A stretch of DNA of 64,000 bases, from contig NC_079883.1 of assembly GCF_029227915.1 (NCBI RefSeq), positions 3,782,001 through 3,846,000 on the forward strand. Direction: 5' to 3'. Positions 24,775-36,266 of the stretch are shown here, piece after piece. Within the stretch, counting starts at the first letter, position 1, and the number at the start of each line of letters is the position of its first letter. Below the pieces are notes generated by a model. It did not search any database and was not told the DNA's origin. It saw nothing but the letters and a program-made list of their open reading frames with translations. Both the position numbers and the translations under genes were made by a program. Origin of the DNA: Hydractinia symbiolongicarpus (taxonomy: Eukaryota > Cnidaria > Hydrozoa > Anthoathecata > Hydractiniidae).

Positions 24775-25348
24775 TATATATGGGCTGATGAAGCTAATGT
24801 TACCGAAAGACGCAGCTAGATAGGTGGCCGTGATTGGCGGAAGTGAAGGCTTGTGCTGGTGGGCTTGAACCACCAACTGGGCTCGATCCTGTAGTGAGAC
24901 AAAAGGAAATTGCAAACTCTTCTCACTATCGGACCGATAGCTCAGTTGGCAGAGCAGTGGGGCACTAACTCAATGGTTGCTGGTTCAAATCCCGCTCGGT
25001 CCAAGTTTTCACTTTCGCCGATAGAGATCACCTCCACTTTTGAAAATTGTATAATGTATATATGCCTTATACTGTATGCTACTACTGTTGTTCTACTACT
25101 GTTCTAAAAATTGTACTGTTCTATAATATGTATACTGTACCCAGAAGAAAATGAATATATATGGGCTGATGAAGGTAATGTTACCGAAACATGTGGCTTG
25201 GTAGGTGGCCGTGATGGGTGGAAGTAAAGGCTTATGCTGGTGGGCTTGAACCACCAACTGGGCTCGATCTTGTAGTTAGAGAAAAGGCAATTGCAAACTC
25301 GTCTCACTATCGGACCGATAGCTCAGTTGGCAGAGCAGTGGGGCGCTA
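24775..25348 (+). mobile_element. 381-bp tandem unit, 1.5 copies, with hammerhead-like core
   Basis: Positions 24775-24965 recur at 25156-25346 with an offset of exactly 381 bp. Each copy has CTGATGA (24785, 25166), a short stem-loop and GAAA (24805, 25186), the order of a hammerhead ribozyme catalytic core. In copy 2 the stem (GGTA-ATGT-TACC) pairs fully. In copy 1 it has a mismatch. Each unit also holds an inverted B-box-like GGGCTTGAACCACC and a tRNA-derived module. Animal retrozymes have similar size and tandem layout (from memory). The UH cleavage step and stem I could not be made to fit, so activity is doubtful. Confidence 0.5.
24931..25003 (+). pseudogene. tRNA-derived sequence
   Basis: A 73-nt sequence with a perfect 7-bp acceptor stem (GGACCGA/TCGGTCC), a good D arm, a T arm with one mismatch (B box GGTTCAAATCC) and a spacer of the right length. 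The anticodon arm has a mismatch and a wobble pair, and loop position 33 is C instead of U. A truncated second copy starts at 25312. Probably a tRNA pseudogene or SINE head inside the 381-bp unit, not a working tRNA. Confidence 0.6.
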
Positions 25349-25813
25349 AGAGAAGATTAGAATTTCTCTAATAAAATGTGGCTGTTAGGTTTTTACAAAA
25401 AATTACAAAATTAGCTTTATGGGAAATAGCAACCATCCACAAAATTAAAATTGCACATTTTTTTATCAGCGATTTGGGAAAGCAACATTACATTGAAATT
25501 TTTCAGGTTTAAGCATAAACGTTTCCTTGCTCTTTTTTTCCAGAACAAAGTTGATTTCTTAAGTAAGCGACTGCTTCAACATTTTTGAGTAAGGTGGGGT
25601 TCCTGTGTGCTGCGCATTTTTAGACGTCAAAGAAAATGCAAAAGTTCCAATTAGTTTTGTCCAGGATTGTAGCAAGATGACCAGCGTTAAACATAAATTA
25701 ATATTCTATATTGTATATTTAAGGGTTTGTTTATTAATGTTTTTTTGCCTCCTGTTTATTTTTCAGTTCTGTATAATTGTTACTTTATATACTTTATTTT
25801 GGAAGGTATTTAA

Positions 25814-28800
25814 ATGTCAAAAGCAACAAAATGTACAGCTATTCTGCCAGCTGCAGCAAGAAATATGTTTCGTCAAGGAAAATATTATCAAGGTCCTACA
25901 TTTGGTGTTTGTTTAGGCTACTTGCAAGCAAACATGGCAATGATGGACACTAGTGTTGCTGATGATTTTGCAGAATTTTGCAAACAGAATTACTCAGCAT
26001 GTCCATTGATATATCGTAGTAATGCTGGTGAAGTCACAGCTTTGTTACTTGCAAAAGATTCAGATATTAGGTATACTGTGACATTTACGTATTGTGGGAA
26101 TTATGATATTTCCATTAACTCTCAGTTTTTGCAATACAGACAGACTTCGTCACACGCAATTTAAAGATATTTAAAGAAATAATATACAATAAGTGAAAAT
26201 GGTGATTTTTTTTCAAATATCTTTAGATATTTTCTTTGTTTTATTGACAGTTTTACAGTTCTTTTGTTCTTTTTTTTGTTTTGGCTCTACCTTGAGATTA
26301 TTTAACAGAATATTGCTTTTTTTACATAGAACAGATCTGCCAGCCTACAATGTATATAAAGATGGCGTGTTTTTTGAAACTGTGGAAAATTTACTAAAGT
26401 ACGACTGGGATGATGTGGTATCATTTTACTTGGGATGCAGTTTTAGTTTTGATGATAAACTTTTAAACAAAGGGATTAAACTGAAAGGTCTGGACAAGAA
26501 TGTCAGTATGTTTACTACCAATGTTAAATGCAATCCAGTGGGGTTGTTTTCGGCTGATATGGTCGTTTCAATGAGAGTTATTAAAGAAGCTCAATTGCAG
26601 CTTGCTGTTGCGACCACAATAGATGCTGATTATGCTCATGGAGGACCAATACACCTTGGTCGTCCTGCTGATATTGGAATTGAAAATATTCAAAAGTCAG
26701 AATTTGGATCAGATGTTGGATGTGTTTTAACGGAAGATGAAATTCCTGTGTTTTGGGCTTGCGGTGTCACATCAATGGTTGCTGTGGAATCTGCAAGTAT
26801 GAATGTCACATATACACTTTTTAATTTTTTTTTTTTACATAATTTCCTCACTTAAAATATTTTAAAAGATTTTATAATATTTTTATAAAGAACTTTTTAA
26901 TTAAAACATGTGAGGTCAACTATATAGAAATTTTACGAAATTATTTTGTAGACAACTACAATATTCCATTTTTTTCTTTTTAGAGTTGAAACAATCTTTC
27001 TCACACCGGCCAGGTGGTATGTTTATTGCAGACATAAAAAGCGATGACACCAGCAAAGTCGTTCCAAACAAGGTATATCCAAAGCCCAAAGTAGTATGTC
27101 TTGATCATGAATTAAAAAGATTTTCAGTTATTTCTGAATCTGGTTGGAAATTATTAGATGACTTGGAGCAGGAAACATTTCAAGATTTAGGTCAACGATG
27201 TATTAAAGAACTTCTCGTTAAAGACGATTTTCATAAAGCTTGCTTAAGTTTATCAAAGAATGCAAAATCTGTGGCAATCATCGTTGGCTTTCCTGTTTTT
27301 ACTGATAGAGCTCCGCACGAAGAAAATGACGGAATTGCTGGAGCAATCTACATTGCAAAAGCTTTGATGCATTTGAATATTCCTGTGACATTTTTTATTG
27401 ATGATCATAGTCAACTGCTCCGAAAAATGGTAGAAGAATGTGCGACTCTTGGATTTATGAAAGGCTCTGTCCAGATAAGATGTGTTGGAAAGGAATTCTG
27501 CATGGAGAACATGAATGAATTGTTGGATTCTGTTAGCAAAAAAGTCAAATATACACACCTGATTGCTATTGAGAGACCCTCAATAAGTCATGATGGCAGA
27601 TACAAAACGATGACAGCCCGTGATGTGACAGAATTCTGCAATCCTGTGGATTATTTGTTTTTACAAGGTTAGTCATAATTCTTCTTTTAACTAAAATTAT
27701 TCTGTTTTTATCGTTCATGATTACTCTAAAAAGAGTATTATATGAATACATTTCAGCTCAGTCCAACCCTGATGTAGTTACTATTGGGATAGGTGATGGA
27801 GGAAACGAGATTGGAATGGGTAAAGTCTACGAAAATGTAGTCAGGACAGTACCAAACGGTGCAGAAATAGCTTCGACTATTTCATGTGATTATCTTATCA
27901 CCTGTGGTGTATCAAACTGGGGTGGACTTGCCTTGTCAGCTGGACTTTTCATTGCTCGGTCATGCGCTGTTCACGAAAGGTTTCAAAGGAATGGAATAGG
28001 GTTTACACAAGCTATTAACATCGATGACCTAATGATGACGAGTAGTCAGGTAAAAATGCTACGTATTATACGTAAGCTTTGTACTTTTTATTTGGTTTGG
28101 TCATAATAAAGGAATCGTATTGCGAGCCAATTTCTGTAAAAACCAGTCAGTGCCTGATAGTATAAATTATTGTTTATCTTCATTTTTAGATATTATCCAT
28201 TGCGTAAAGCAAATTCCAAAAATTTTGGGATTCAAAAATTTATAATGGCGGACTTATGGCTCTTTGAAGTTTTTGGTAGTTTTACACAAGTGGAAAATTC
28301 TAAATTTGAGACATAATATTTTATGTTGGGATTAAGATTACATGGGTTTAATTATGGTTTCTAAAATTACACATTTTAGTCGCTTAAATAATTAACAAGT
28401 TTAATTAATAATTGGTGTAGCTATTTCAACACGTTTTGCGGTAGTGATATTTAGCGTAAAATTATTGACGAAATACATTTTTGAATAAACTCCGTAAAGT
28501 GGCTTTTTCTATTGATAAATACTAAACAACACCATATAAATATATAGTTGATTGAAAAAAATCTTAACGTGAAAACATTTTTTATCAATAGGAAATTTTT
28601 TGAATAATGTTTACAAATTTTATAATAAGCCGTTTTATTATTACATAATACTTATTAAAGAAAATTAAAAACGATAGATCTGCGAAATAACCCCACAATC
28701 ATTTGATGTGAGGGCCACTGTAGACAATAATGTTAATAAATAGAAAAATTTATTTCGTATTTAGGACGAAGAGCTCCATGAATTTATATTACGTTCTGGA

Positions 28801-28920
28801 TTTTTGGATGGAAAAACTGGAAAAGAAGATTTGACAATAGATGGGTTGGATTATTACAAAGTACATCTGAATATGCTGCTAAGATGTCGTGAAATCGCTC
28901 TACAAGGGAGTATACAATAG
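25814..28920 (+). CDS. DGLUCY: D-glutamate cyclase (DGLUCY-like), mitochondrial
   Basis: Exons 25814-26070, 26330-26796, 26984-27667, 27757-28049 and 28765-28920 join in phase to 618 residues, close to the human length (616). The N-terminal DUF1445-type region contains FYLGCSFSFDD, VSMRVIKEAQ, HGGPIHLGRP and PVFWACGVTSM. The C-terminal DUF4392-type region contains VGFPVFTDRAPHEENDG, HLIAIERP and GIGDGGNEIGMGKV. The family enzyme turns D-glutamate into 5-oxo-D-proline in mitochondria. The N-terminus (MSKATKCTAILPAAARNMFR) is basic and hydroxylated, as a transit peptide would be. A stop codon directly precedes this ATG in frame, fixing the start. An acceptor at about 25764 suggests a non-coding upstream exon. 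The last seven codons are part of a minisatellite. Confidence 0.92.
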
Positions 28921-29077
28921 TTTTTGACTCTACAAGGGAGTATACAATAGTTTTTGACTCTACAAGGGAGTATACAATAGTTTTTGACTCTACAAGGGAG
29001 TATACAATAGTTTTTGACTCTACAAGGGAGTATACAATAGTTTTTGACTCTACAAGGGAGTATACAATAGTTTTTGA
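28898..29077. repeat. 30-bp minisatellite overlapping the DGLUCY stop codon
   Basis: Six essentially identical units beginning CTCTACAAGGGAGTATACAA. The first unit encodes the last residues (LQGSIQ) and the stop TAG. The others lie in the 3' UTR. Confidence 0.97.
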
Positions 29078-29127
29078 ACGAGCTATTTTAAATGCAATTT
29101 CTTCTAAATTTTTATGATTTTTTAAGA

Positions 29128-29415
29128 GAGCGTATTTTCGCGGGAATTAGTTTCTACGAATTAAATAGTTTTTAATCAAAATATTAAATTTTCGTGATTT
29201 TTTTTATTTGCAAAACAATTATTTCGTGATGGAAACCGCCAAAAACTTATCATTAAAAAATAATTTTTTTAAGTATAAATGGTTTTAGTGTATAGCAGTA
29301 TAAACGATGAATTTTCGCGAATTGTGTCTATCAAAAAAGTTTCATGAGAATTCATTTTCGCGATTGCCTTGAAATATTTCACGGGCATTAAAGTTTTCGC
29401 GAAAATCGGTCCCTC
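29128..29415 (+). repeat. Dispersed repeat R3 (TTTTCGCGAATT-rich), copy 1
   Basis: Collinear with 39385-39662 (blocks AGTATAAATG, GCAGTRTAAA, TTTTCGCGAATTGTG, AAATATTTCA-GGGCATTA). The same TTTCGCG words recur in shorter form near 35480-35580, 37400-37540, 42410-42730, 43090-43190 and 45890-46070. Confidence 0.7.
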
Positions 29416-29918
29416 GAAGGTACTTTTTTTAAGCGATTAGATTTATTTTTTATGTTCGGTCGAATAGCTTTAGCGTTCAGTTCACTGATTTGTTATGTGT
29501 TATGAGACATTCTTAAGACGTCAATGTCGGACATGTCGGAACGTCGTAGTCATCTGGAAATCTGTTGTTTAAAAATATCAGATAGTTAACAATCTAGGAA
29601 ATGCTACGAAAATTTGCACCCTGAACAAAAAAATCATGCTGAAAATTATGCATTTCTCCACCATTCTTTTTCTTTAGATTCTTTTTATTTAATTGTTTTT
29701 GAGACCATCATACCAAGAAAGTGATTTAGTACTAATTAGGCCTAAAAAAATTAGTCTATGTGAGCAGGCCAAATTCTGATTGTTAGAGTATTTAAACTTT
29801 TTAATTTCAAAATAATTAAATTTTATGATTTTTGTGTTCCATACCCGTCTTTTTATGCAATATTTATTATTTTACTATACACAATAGCTTTACAAATAGA
29901 AACATCCAAAAGACTGTT

Positions 29919-30290
29919 CTGACCCAACTATGGGCACAAGCCCAACATTGCACGCGGGCTGGCCTATCTTTAGACGGGACACCCGACAAAAGACGGGTCG
30001 GTGCGCCATCTATTGACAGGCTCGGCCCAACCTTGGACAAATGTATGCAAATTGGTTTTGAGGAATCTTGCAATTTTAGAAAATGTTTCATAAGTTGGGG
30101 CAGGACTAACTAATGACAAGCAATTCCAACGCTTTTAAAAATTGTGTCATAAGATGGGACAGACCTAACTATTGACAAATCACACTTGTCATAAGATGAA
30201 AAAAACCTCTCACGCTTTTAAAAAACTGTGTCATAAGATGGGATAGGCCAACTGTTTACACTTTTTTGACACAGCCAGCACAACATGGGT
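29919..30290. mobile_element. MITE-like element ending CTGACCCAACT, with subterminal repeats
   Basis: It starts CTGACCCAACTATGGG and ends ACATGGGTCAG. The right half holds four degenerate copies of TGTCATAAGATGGGACAG spaced about 40-70 bp (30087-30260). A separate end of the same type (CTAAGTTGGGTCAG) closes a fragment at 31375-31493 that shares the GTCTATAGACAGGC/TATTGACAGGCTCG motif. Confidence 0.55.
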
Positions 30291-30592
30291 CAGTCTGAAG
30301 ACTCCCAGACTAAAATTAAACCTTGTAACATAGGCAACACACTCTTTCGCATTTTTTTAAAAAAAATAAACAGAGGCCACGCTCTTCTGTGGACAATCTA
30401 GTGTCTATAGGAGAGGGAGAGGAGTGAAGAAGACAAAAAATGTATGGAGGAAAATAAATCATGAATTCTCTAGATATAATCTATTACAAATATAGCTAAA
30501 GTAATAAGCAATACAAATACCATGTGATATGTTCTGCTTTTTTAAAAAATTAAGCAAACACAGAGATAAATTGAGAAATAAATTTGATAAAT

Positions 30593-30790
30593 GGTGATTA
30601 GGTAGCACAGTCGGTGGAGTGTCAACTCATGTTCAAGTGGTTGTGAGTTTGATCCCCGCATAAGGATGTCGTCCAGAGTTTTAAAAAAAGTTTTTGTAGC
30701 ACAAATAGGAGCTTTAAACACTCTAAATCTGCCGTTGTGGTCCCTTCTGGATATAATTAAAAGGGTGTATTGCTTGAAACTGGTGAGACT
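30593..30790 (+). mobile_element. tRNA-derived SINE (family S2)
   Basis: The head carries A-box-like TAGCACAGTCGGTGGAGTG and B-box-like GAGTTTGATCCCC. The body contains GAGCTTTAAACACTCTAAAT and GGTCCCTTCTGGATATAAT, which match the core of SINE S1. It is probably another SINE lineage with the same conserved core. Confidence 0.65.
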
Positions 30791-31374
30791 GATCACAAAA
30801 TATGAATTGAAACAAAATTTCTTTAGATTATAGTCTCTTTTTCTTATGTTTAAATATATTACAAAATATTCCAATTGTAGCTGGTTTAGCCAAAGCAATC
30901 TCGCCTCTCAAGTTACGTAATAGTTCCAGTTGCGATAATTCCATCGAAGATTATCTTGAAACGTAAACAGCTTCGAAATACCTAGCTAGCTGTTATATAA
31001 CATTATATTACACTGAGCTGAATGGTAATTTTGATATCTTGAGGCATAATTTTTTAGCTAGTCATTACGCACACGACAATCCAGTTAAAAAACATCTCCA
31101 ATCATGCAACAAGAAGTCTGTAACTACTTTAAAAAATGCATTTGCTATACGATCTTGTCAGCTGTGTTACGAATTTAAATCAAGGATCTGGTCTTGCCCC
31201 AAGAGAAGTGTTGTTTTTTGTTACCCACAACAAACTTGAAATGCGTAACTTGAATTAATCTCAGCTAGCTATACACATCAATACGCCATAAAAAGTTGCA
31301 GCAGTTATGTTTTTGCACTTTAGTTAGTTTACGTTGAATACAAGGTCTTGGTGTATGCAAATACCTTTTAATGC

Positions 31375-31493
31375 CATGTCGAAGGTTGGTTGTTCTGGTC
31401 CACAGGGTGGCATACCAAATGATGGCCCACCGTGTCTAAAGATAGTTCGCCCCGTCTATAGACAGGCCGCGTTCTAAGTTGGGTCAGCATGAA
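31375..31493. repeat. Solo end of the CTGACCCAACT element
   Basis: It contains GTCTAAAGATAG, GTCTATAGACAGGC and terminal AGTTGGGTCAG, which match inverted parts of 29919-30010. Confidence 0.5.
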
Positions 31494-31582
31494 ACTATTG
31501 CGTTTATTGTTCGCTAAAATGTCGCGAAATTAAAATTCTAGAAAAATCAATATAGTTATAACTGACATCCACCAGCGACATT

Positions 31583-31637
31583 CTGCTGGTTGTTGTTGTT
31601 CTTCTTCTTGAAAAAGAAGAAGAAGAAGAAGAACAAG
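31583..31637. repeat. TTC/GAA hairpin
   Basis: GTTGTTCTTCTTCTTG is followed by an AAG/GAA run ending GAAGAAC. A stem of about 14 bp is possible. Confidence 0.75.
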
Positions 31638-32661
31638 GAACTCTATATACATAGGAACTACAATAGCATGTTTATCTTTCTTTCCTAAAAAATTCTTGTT
31701 ATAGCCTTTAAATCGCATTGTGTATTTACATGCGCGAAATAAACATAAATAATCATAATTATGCAAGCAAACACGGAGCATATATTTTTTTTTGAAATAG
31801 TATGCGTGCTTATAGATCTGAAAAATGATAAACAAATTGAAGCGTCCGAGCTGTTCAAGGAAAATTATGAAGCTTTTTAAGAAATTAAATACACGGTGGT
31901 AATGTGCTTGCCAAGAGATGCAAATTTTGTGTTCGCTATCCCTTGTGCAGAAACCTTGACTGAGGTCCTTATGACAATAAATAGGACCATGGTACAGCAG
32001 TTAGATATTTGACATGAAATATTCTGTCTATTCTTTTCCTTCAATTTATATGCATTGATGTTGTTGTGTTTATCTTTCTACTTTTCCTTGGTACTAAAAT
32101 TTTATAAAAGACAACTGTTAGATTTCGCTATCTGACAACCACGATGCTGCTGCGAAAGGATGGCAGCTCTTGTAAAATTATGTCACAATAAATGGTAGTC
32201 ACCAATGCAATTATTACTTGGCACACTCCCTAACAAATTCTTTGCATTTGTGCGGTGAAAATTAGCTAGCGTGTGTGTTGTACTAAGCTTGCTGTTAGCA
32301 TAAAAATAATAAAGGACAGATCGAATTTATATAGTTGTATTTTAGATTATAAGAGACTATAGGATTTATATAAAATGTATATATATTTAAATATATTTGA
32401 TACCGTGAATGTTTTTTTTTATGTTTTCCCAGAATTTTTGTTGTTGCGTGCAATCTTATATAAAGTTGAATAATAAAGGTGGAAAAGACGTGACCTACTT
32501 GCAGAGTTTCATGTTACACATAATTTCCAGTAAACATTAAAAACTAAGGAACTATGCATGACACCATCTAACTTTATTACAATAAAAATTGTAAGTAAAT
32601 GAAGCACAAATGACGATAATAATGCTTTGCAAATATAGAATATACATTTGAAAAGAAAGAT

Positions 32662-35600
32662 TTAACATAATCCACAAGTCTTCCTGCAGTTCAATACCAT
32701 CCACTGCTCTGTGCGACATAATTGCACATTTGACCATGCACATACTGCGTGGCCATCTTTGCATGCTAAAACAGTCAAGGTTGTTTGGTTAAACATCAAA
32801 GATAAAAAAGCAACAACCCTGGACGTTATATTCGTGGAAATATCATTTTTGGAAATTTCTCGAAATGGCTAAATAGCATAACTTGACCAGTGCTCCACAA
32901 CTGTAAAAATTTTACTTCGGCAGGGGTGTAACAACTAAATAACGTCGAAAATGCATTAGATGTACTTTTCACAATGTCCACATTTTATCACAATCTTTTT
33001 TACAGGACAAAACTTTTGAACAGTTTTTCAAATCGAAGTTTTTCACACTGAAGTTTTTATCCTCTATAAACATTTTTAAATAATAATAATAATAGTCCCG
33101 GAAAGGCCCAATCAATTAGCACCGTTTAAGATTTTGGATCTAACCAAATAACCTGAGATAATCTGCTGTACACTTTGACAAGTTTGGGGTGCGTGTTACT
33201 TAAATAGGAAGTCTTTCTCAATTGCATGTCGTTAGGATTTTTGAAATCCGCCCTCCTTTCAACTAAAAATTATTTTCGGGGTTGAAGGTGAAAAAAAAAT
33301 AGAAAATAGAAAATAAGGAAGATAAAAATTATAACCAGAACGATTTTAGGATTTCGTATCTTGATGATGTAGATTAGAAGGTAAAATCTGTGATTTATAA
33401 AATGACTATTACAATTTGGAGGACTCAGTTTATTTAAAAACTTTATTTAAAATTTTTATTAATTTTCAAACGGTGTAAATCCTTTTTAAAAGGAAGTGTA
33501 TTCTTATTTTTAAATGCAATGTTAAACTTACGTAACCGCGGCGTCAAGCCATTGCCATACCCACCGCAATTGTACATCAAATTGATGGAAACGATATCTT
33601 GTTTGGAAAATCCGTTATTTCCGAGTACCATTCTTGGATTTTGTTTTGCCTCAATTGTGTTGAAACCGTTCTTTGAGAATTCATTGTTTCGGTAATGCAT
33701 AATCGAATTGAAGTCGTAAGGTTGATTTAACGTGTTTGTTAGATACTTTTTGAAGTTTCCGAATTGACCTGCACGTAAAACATTGTAAACTGACGATGCA
33801 AAAAATGTAAACAAACAAAAAAGCAAGCAAAAACATGGGAGGTGTAGTTACCCTGCATAATGTTCTGGGGGTATATTCTGACATATTCATCTCGGTCCAT
33901 GCGACTCTGTTCATGATAGAAGCCGACTGCATGCATCAACTCATGCAAGGTGGTTGCTAAATCTAAACACTGGTCACCTAGCTTCAAAAGCTGCTCACCT
34001 CCAGTGCGACCAACTCTTGACCAACACCTATAAAGAATTGAATAATTTGTTGTTATAGGTTGAGTGTTGCCATTAATTCATCATTCTTGAAATTTAAAAA
34101 AAACTGAAACTGTTCCAATTTTGTGGTAAAGTGACGGAAGAGTGACGTGGTATGTTACTAGGTAGAATAAAACGCGGAAGAAAACAAAGATTTTCCGGCA
34201 TCAATATATAGACTTTGCTTGCATTTCCTCTTCGTTTAAATTTTAAAGAAAATTTGCGCATGCTCAAGCCGCTTATGTTGGAGATGTAGACATTCCATTG
34301 ACTTTGCGTACATTTCCCCTTAGTTGAAGTCTTAAAGAAAATTTACGCATGCTTAAGTTGCTTCGTTGGAGATGTAGACATTACAAGTCAAACTGCGCAT
34401 CATTTATTAGTACCACCATTTGTGCAATGGATATTAAGGTAGATAAATGACGTTTAAAGGTAAGATTAAAAGGTCTGATGAAATTCTCAGATTATAAAGA
34501 ACAATACATTAGAAGTTTCTAGAGGCGTGACATGAGCATCACGACACGAGCATGATATTGATATGAACTTACTGTGGTATCCTCACCATCCTTATATAAT
34601 CTTGATGTTTAGTTTGTTTTGGAACGAAACGAATGCAAGTATGTTGATGGTAGACTCGCATTGCATTCAGCATCAACTGACGTCTTTTGGTATCTAAGAC
34701 ACAGAAAGATTATAATAAATTGAATTTCTATAGATGTTACAACAGACCATTTTCCAATTGCAGTAGCCATTTTTGTTTTTTACGCAAACTTTTTGCCATA
34801 TAGCAGATCATCCAGAAAACCGCTAAAAGGTTTAATTGCTCACATCGGCATGCCCTTGTTTATTTTTGTGTATCAGTATTCAATTAGTTAATCTTTTTTA
34901 TTTTTTCTATTTTTTTATAAGAGAAGCAGTTGCGTGGATAATATGTTGCACATAAACTATGTTTCTTCTCTATTTTTAGGTAAGAAACTTTTTCAGGAAG
35001 AAATTTTCACATTTATTTTCTCCACAAAATCGCGAAGTCAAATAGAAGAAGAAGGGACTTACCAAACCATCTGTCAAACACAAAGGGAATAACTCCTCCT
35101 TCCCATTTTTTATCAAGTGTTCCCTTAAATGCGGAAGCTGCTGATAGTCCTCCATTGATAAGTTCTCGATCGGCTGGTCCCACACCAATGTCACCTTCAA
35201 ACGCGGTTGGGTTGTGATGATCAACTTGTACTGTAAAAAAAATTAACTGTTTAACGGAAAGAACTAAAGGTATAACATGCGGAGTAAGAAAACACAGACC
35301 TCGTCCCAGAGATCTTCTACGCCTATAATATTCTGACAGGACGATTTCGTTACGGTGCCGTCCCGTTACATAGGCATGGAAGAGCTCTGGAGACAAGGTT
35401 GAGGAAATACGGAACTTATAATGCGGGTTTGAATAAGCATTAAAAAAAATTAGTGTAAATCGTTTTTCAAAAAGAAAGAAAATCCAAATTTCGTGGGATT
35501 TAATTTTGACGAATAGCGAGTTTTCCAATAATTTTCGCGGGAACTAATTTTCAGGATATTGACACAACCACGCGAAAATTGAATTTACTAATTTTATTTT

Positions 35601-35879
35601 CAAGCTTTAATACATTAGTTCCTGTTTTTAAGAGTCTTGCTATAAGCTAGTCAGTACTCATGCAGCCTCTCCTCTAAAAAGCAATATTTCTTGAAGACAT
35701 TTGCTGCATGTAACATGACGCAAGCTAGTCAATATTTATGCAGCCCTTTTCTCTGAAAGATAATATTTCTATAACGTGCAGAAATTTACCGTATGTAAGA
35801 TGCTTGTACCTGTAGTGACTTGAACCACCATTAATAACAGGGACCACATTTTCATGTTTAACAAATAAATTTTTCTCAT
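32662..35879 (-). CDS. Astacin metalloprotease with C-terminal ShK domain (copy A)
   Basis: Six exons in reading order: 35879-35810, 35230-35063, 34693-34573, 34027-33852, 33768-33532 and 32765-32662, giving 291 residues. Exon 1 encodes a signal peptide (MKMWSLLLMVVQVTTG, with an alternative ATG eight codons upstream). Exon 2 carries the prodomain with FEGDIG, whose Asp is the usual zinc 'switch' in astacins. Exon 4 has the complete zinc and catalytic site HELMHAVGFYHEQSRMDRD. Exon 5 has the Met-turn SIMHY. Exon 6 is a six-Cys ShK domain ending CRKTCGLC. The product is a secreted zinc endopeptidase. Cnidarian relatives act in development, digestion or nematocysts; which applies here cannot be told. 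Intron phases and several exon lengths equal those of copy B. Confidence 0.93.
35298..35400. mobile_element. Fold-back MITE, CCTCGTCCCCAG family, in astacin A intron 1
   Basis: Ends ACCTCGTCCCAGAG and CTCTGGAGACAAGGT. Confidence 0.7.
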
Positions 35880-36168
35880 CTTTCGTGACTGCATATCTAT
35901 CTAACATTGATAGTGTAACGTGGATTTCTTGTTCGTGATTTTTTATTTATTTATTTACAAATTGGTTGCTAAATAAAGAATTTTCTCATCCAGCTATTTT
36001 ATATCAAAATGTCAAAAAAATTTGTTTATCTTCACTATTTTTTTCTTATTTCTTGTTTTAATATATTTTTGTAAGCACCTGTTTATTATACGACTTAAAG
36101 TCTTTCATGCTTATAATTACCTCAAGCGTGTTTAATCAACTTTTGTATGTATTGCAAACGATCCAAAT

Positions 36169-36266
36169 CAACCTCATTCCCATGGCATTTTGCCTTTTTG
36201 ATGAATTTCATATTGCCGCTTTATAACAATTGTGCAGAGGCCACAAAACCCTGAGGACGAGGAGGG
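36169..36266. mobile_element. Fold-back MITE, CCTCGTCCCCAG family
   Basis: Ends CAACCTCATTCCCATGGCATTTTG and CAAAACCCTGAGGACGAGG. Upstream of astacin A. Confidence 0.7.

Noticed and set aside
24931-25003. Functional tRNA gene
   Set aside because: Position 33 is not U, the anticodon stem is imperfect, the T stem has a mismatch, and it belongs to a repeated 381-bp unit.
25166-25200. Active hammerhead ribozyme
   Set aside because: Core words are present but the cleavage dinucleotide and stem I do not fit by eye; kept only as a candidate finding.
32662-32765. ShK exon as a stand-alone neurotoxin gene
   Set aside because: It joins in phase to the astacin exons upstream, and copy B has the same arrangement; no separate signal peptide precedes it.
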